64,000 nt of DNA from contig NZ_JAGJTM010000001.1 of NCBI RefSeq assembly GCF_018221685.1, forward strand, positions 124,001 to 188,000, in the 5' to 3' direction. This DNA is from Bombella apis (lineage in GTDB: Bacteria; Pseudomonadota; Alphaproteobacteria; Acetobacterales; Acetobacteraceae). Position numbers and translations under genes: made by a program. Below are positions 61,947-64,000 of this stretch, piece after piece. Every line of letters starts with the position of its first letter. Within the stretch, counting starts at the first letter, position 1. Under the pieces are notes generated by a model. It was not told the origin of the DNA, did not search any database, and was given only the letters and a program-made list of their open reading frames with translations.

Positions 61947-62163
61947 AAGATAACCTGACCTTCATCATGTTCGATGACAGGGCCGCCTTAAGGCAACAGG
62001 GGTTAAAAAAAGATTACAGGTAAGCTCCTGTTGATCAAATAATGTTGAAATAAACCATTTTCCGTTCTCATATTAAAGGAATATTTACAGCAACCTTTTC
62101 CTGAAACACCCCAGAAAGAACTTAATCTGGGAAAGAATCTGTCACAGTAACCTGTTTTTCTTT

Positions 62164-62219
62164 AAAAAAGGGGAGGGAACAGCCCGCCGGCCAAGCCAGA
62201 GCCGGCAGGGCAGGCTGTT
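62164..62219 (-). terminator. Terminator after copB
   Basis: On the minus strand the two arms (plus-strand positions 62178-62191 and 62201-62219) form AACAGCC/GGCTGTT and GCCGGC/GCCGGC stems separated by a bulge. They are followed by CCCTTTTTT. The structure starts 10 bases past the copB stop. Confidence 0.85.
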
Positions 62220-62228
62220 ACCATTATT

Positions 62229-63173
62229 TCAGAACCAGCTCCTGATTCCGAACGTGAAACGGGCCTCACTTGCCCGCTCGCCTCGCTTCCGGGCCATGTG
62301 GCGTCCCTGGGTGAGGGGGGAATCATATGTAACAGCCACATAGGGAGCCATCTTGCGCCAGACCTCATACCGCAGGCGCAACCCGGTATCGATGTCCGAC
62401 AGGCCTGATCCGACCTGTCGCCGGGGATCGGCCCGGCTATACAGATTCAGCTCCACCTGTGGCTGGAGAATCAGCCTGTTGGTCAGCAGGATGTCGTAAG
62501 ACCCTTCAAACCGTCCCGCCACGCCACGGTCACTGAAATAACCGGTCGCCTGCACCTCAAACTGGTACAGGGCCAGTCCCTCCACACCAACCGCTCCCCA
62601 GGCACGGGTCGGACCACTGTCCAGGTCCAGCCGGAGGCCCCCCTGAAGGTTGAAATAGGTGGATATGGCCCGGCTGTAGAGCAGTTCCTGGTCTCCGTCA
62701 CGGACCCTGCCTTTCGTCATGGTGCCTTCACTCTTCAGCCAGAGGCGGTTGTAGTCGCCACCATACCAGGCCTCCCCATCCCAACGGAGTGAAGACCGGC
62801 CACCCGCCTGGTAGCGCCCCTCAAACTCATCCAGCACACCATGGAACCAGCGGCCCATGTCCATGGCCTGCATATGATGGCCAATATCCACGACAGGGCC
62901 GGGGGCATCAACAGCCCTGTGAACGACATGCGGTGTTTTCTTCCGCACCTGGTAAGGCGCTGGCGGGGCTTTCTGCACAGCCGGAGGCGCCGTGGTCGGC
63001 ATCTCCATGTCTGCCATGTCCGACATATCCATATCATCCATGGCCATTCCGGACATGTCATGAGCCATCGTCTGGCCCGGTCGGGCCGATCCAGCCATAT
63101 CATCCATGGCCTGGGCTGGCAGGGCCAGAAAGCAGGCGACAAGCCCCAGGGGCAGCATGTCTTTTCCCATCAT
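62229..63173 (-). CDS. copB: CopB/PcoB copper resistance outer-membrane protein
   Basis: Copper resistance protein B of 314 residues from ATG 63173, an outer-membrane beta-barrel that works with the periplasmic oxidase CopA. Signal peptide about residues 1-22. The mature N-terminus is rich in Met, His and Asp (MAHDMSGMAMDDMDM) and probably binds copper. The barrel core is conserved: LDEFEGRYQAGGRSSLRWDGEAWYGGDYNRLWLKSEG and IDTGLRLRYEVWRKMAPYVAVTYDS. The protein ends FTFGIRSWF, the terminal aromatic for barrel assembly. Its ATG overlaps the copA stop by four bases (ATGA). GGGAGGTGG lies about eight bases before it. Confidence 0.93.
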   Translation of the reverse strand: MMGKDMLPLGLVACFLALPAQAMDDMAGSARPGQTMAHDMSGMAMDDMDMSDMADMEMPTTAPPAVQKAPPAPYQVRKKTPHVVHRAVDAPGPVVDIGHHMQAMDMGRWFHGVLDEFEGRYQAGGRSSLRWDGEAWYGGDYNRLWLKSEGTMTKGRVRDGDQELLYSRAISTYFNLQGGLRLDLDSGPTRAWGAVGVEGLALYQFEVQATGYFSDRGVAGRFEGSYDILLTNRLILQPQVELNLYSRADPRRQVGSGLSDIDTGLRLRYEVWRKMAPYVAVTYDSPLTQGRHMARKRGERASEARFTFGIRSWF

Positions 63174-64000
63174 GAGATGACCACCTCCCGGAACATGCCT
63201 GTCTGCATGTGATACATGAGATGGCAGTGATAAGCCCACACACCCGGCGCATCCGCCGTGACCAGAACACTCATGCGGGACCCCGGCTGTGAAATGACGG
63301 TATGTTTCAGGGGACGGTGCTGGTCATCCGCCCCATTTTCCAGCTCACTCCACAGGCCATGAAGGTGAAGGGGATGTTCCATCATCGTGTCATTGATGAC
63401 CGTGAACCGGACCCGCTCACCACGGGCCAGATGGATCGGCCCGGATTCGGAATATTTCCGGCCATTGAACCCCCATATGTACCGTTCCATGTTGCCTGTG
63501 AGGTGCAGGATGATTTCTCGTGAAGGCGGTCGCTGGTCTGGCGGCGGACGCAACGCCACCAGATCACTGTAGGCCAGAACCCGGCGGCCCGTTCCCTCCA
63601 GCCCATCTCCCGGACTGCCGACACGCTCCACCGGATGGGTGGCGATGTTCTGGTTTTCCACATTCAGGGGGGGCGGGCCGGGATCATCAATTTCATCCGC
63701 CGGAGTCCGCTCCACGGGAGGGGACATGGGCATGTCCCCCATCGCCTTCATGCCCTTCATCATGGGCATGGCCATGCCCATGTCCACCATCCCCCGCACG
63801 GGCCGGGGGTCCATGGGAGGGACAGGCCCCAACAGGCCAGGGCGAGGTGTCAGCGTGCCACGGGCATGGCCGGTGCGGTCCTCGCTCTGGGCAAAGATCG
63901 TGTAAGGCTGTGCCTGCAACGGCGTCACCATCACGACATATGTTTCCCCTGGAGCAATGCGGAACTCATCCACCGGCACGGACACGACAGGATTCCCGTC
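63170..64000 (-). CDS. copA: CopA/PcoA multicopper oxidase, C-terminal part, cut by window edge
   Basis: C-terminal end of a periplasmic multicopper oxidase of the CopA/PcoA copper resistance family; the N-terminal domains lie beyond the right edge. Copper-binding motifs are visible: HPLHLHGLWSEL and the T1/T3 centre AYHCHLMYHMQTGMF, with histidines, cysteine and the axial Met. Before the last cupredoxin domain lies the Met-rich segment VDMGMAMPMMKGMKAMGDMPM, a copper-sequestering loop typical of PcoA. Its stop overlaps the copB ATG by four bases, so the pair is coupled. No CopC/CopD or CueR-type regulator is visible on this side of the edge. Confidence 0.9.
   Translation of the reverse strand, partial: DGNPVVSVPVDEFRIAPGETYVVMVTPLQAQPYTIFAQSEDRTGHARGTLTPRPGLLGPVPPMDPRPVRGMVDMGMAMPMMKGMKAMGDMPMSPPVERTPADEIDDPGPPPLNVENQNIATHPVERVGSPGDGLEGTGRRVLAYSDLVALRPPPDQRPPSREIILHLTGNMERYIWGFNGRKYSESGPIHLARGERVRFTVINDTMMEHPLHLHGLWSELENGADDQHRPLKHTVISQPGSRMSVLVTADAPGVWAYHCHLMYHMQTGMFREVVIS

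Noticed and set aside
1..64000. CRISPR array, insertion sequence or prophage
   Set aside because: No regularly spaced direct repeats, transposase, integrase or phage genes were seen.

Overview
The window is chromosomal DNA of an acetic acid bacterium (Acetobacteraceae, Alphaproteobacteria). Supporting signs are a complete pqqABCDE operon with a 26-residue PqqA ending GEKK, the hopanoid transporter HpnN, a Hint-domain protein of the type common in this family, a secreted GH32 fructan/sucrose hydrolase, short-form HisG, and a GC-rich, gene-dense layout. I do not name a species. No insertion sequence, prophage, CRISPR array or rRNA is visible. One tRNA-Phe is present.

Layout. 1-4.4 kb: an edge-truncated MIP channel, a YigZ-family protein and hpnN. 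4.4-4.8 kb: an AT-rich leader with an FNR-box-like site, TATAAT, a Fur-like match and a U-rich hairpin, in front of an alginate-export-type porin. 6.6-14.5 kb: housekeeping genes (flavin reductase, mntH, DUF3297, RidA, metY, a YbfF-like hydrolase, hisGD, gmk). 14.8-18.1 kb: pqqABCDE. 18.3-30.1 kb: a surface-glycan block with dTDP-L-rhamnose genes (rfbBACD), GDP-mannose synthesis (manC), three polytopic GT-C-like or related membrane proteins and two DPM1-like GT2 enzymes. 30.3-34.0 kb: a ribD-ribE-ribBA-ribH operon behind a clear FMN riboswitch. 34.1-36.7 kb: a coiled-coil periplasmic protein, then an FNR-type regulator divergent from an OmpW porin, with a perfect TTGAT-N4-ATCAA box between them. 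36.9-42.6 kb: a three-gene heavy-metal RND efflux operon. 42.7-49.2 kb: a histidine phosphatase, prs, an unusual membrane-spanning tandem J-domain protein, a lipoprotein and a TonB-like protein. 49.3-52.4 kb: an AlkA-like glycosylase, the block infA-maf-RNase E/G-like-yacG, and tRNA-Phe. 52.5-64 kb: aldo/keto reductase, GH32 hydrolase, SBF-like transporter, DUF892-like protein, htpG, SDR, Hint protein and copper resistance genes copA (cut by the right edge) and copB.

The genes fit an obligately respiratory bacterium that oxidises sugars in the periplasm. PQQ serves periplasmic dehydrogenases, several outer-membrane channels and a secreted hydrolase handle substrates, and metal efflux and copper genes protect the envelope. 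The most unusual object is the protein at 44506-46806. It combines a signal peptide, an LprI/DUF1311-like segment, a peptidoglycan-binding segment, about three membrane helices and two copies of a [helical module + J-domain] unit. This predicts a wall-facing sensor or anchor joined to a cytoplasmic Hsp70-recruiting tail. The second most interesting theme is two FNR-box-like sites, both in front of outer-membrane channel genes, close to an FNR homologue that keeps the four candidate cluster cysteines and the ExxSR recognition helix.
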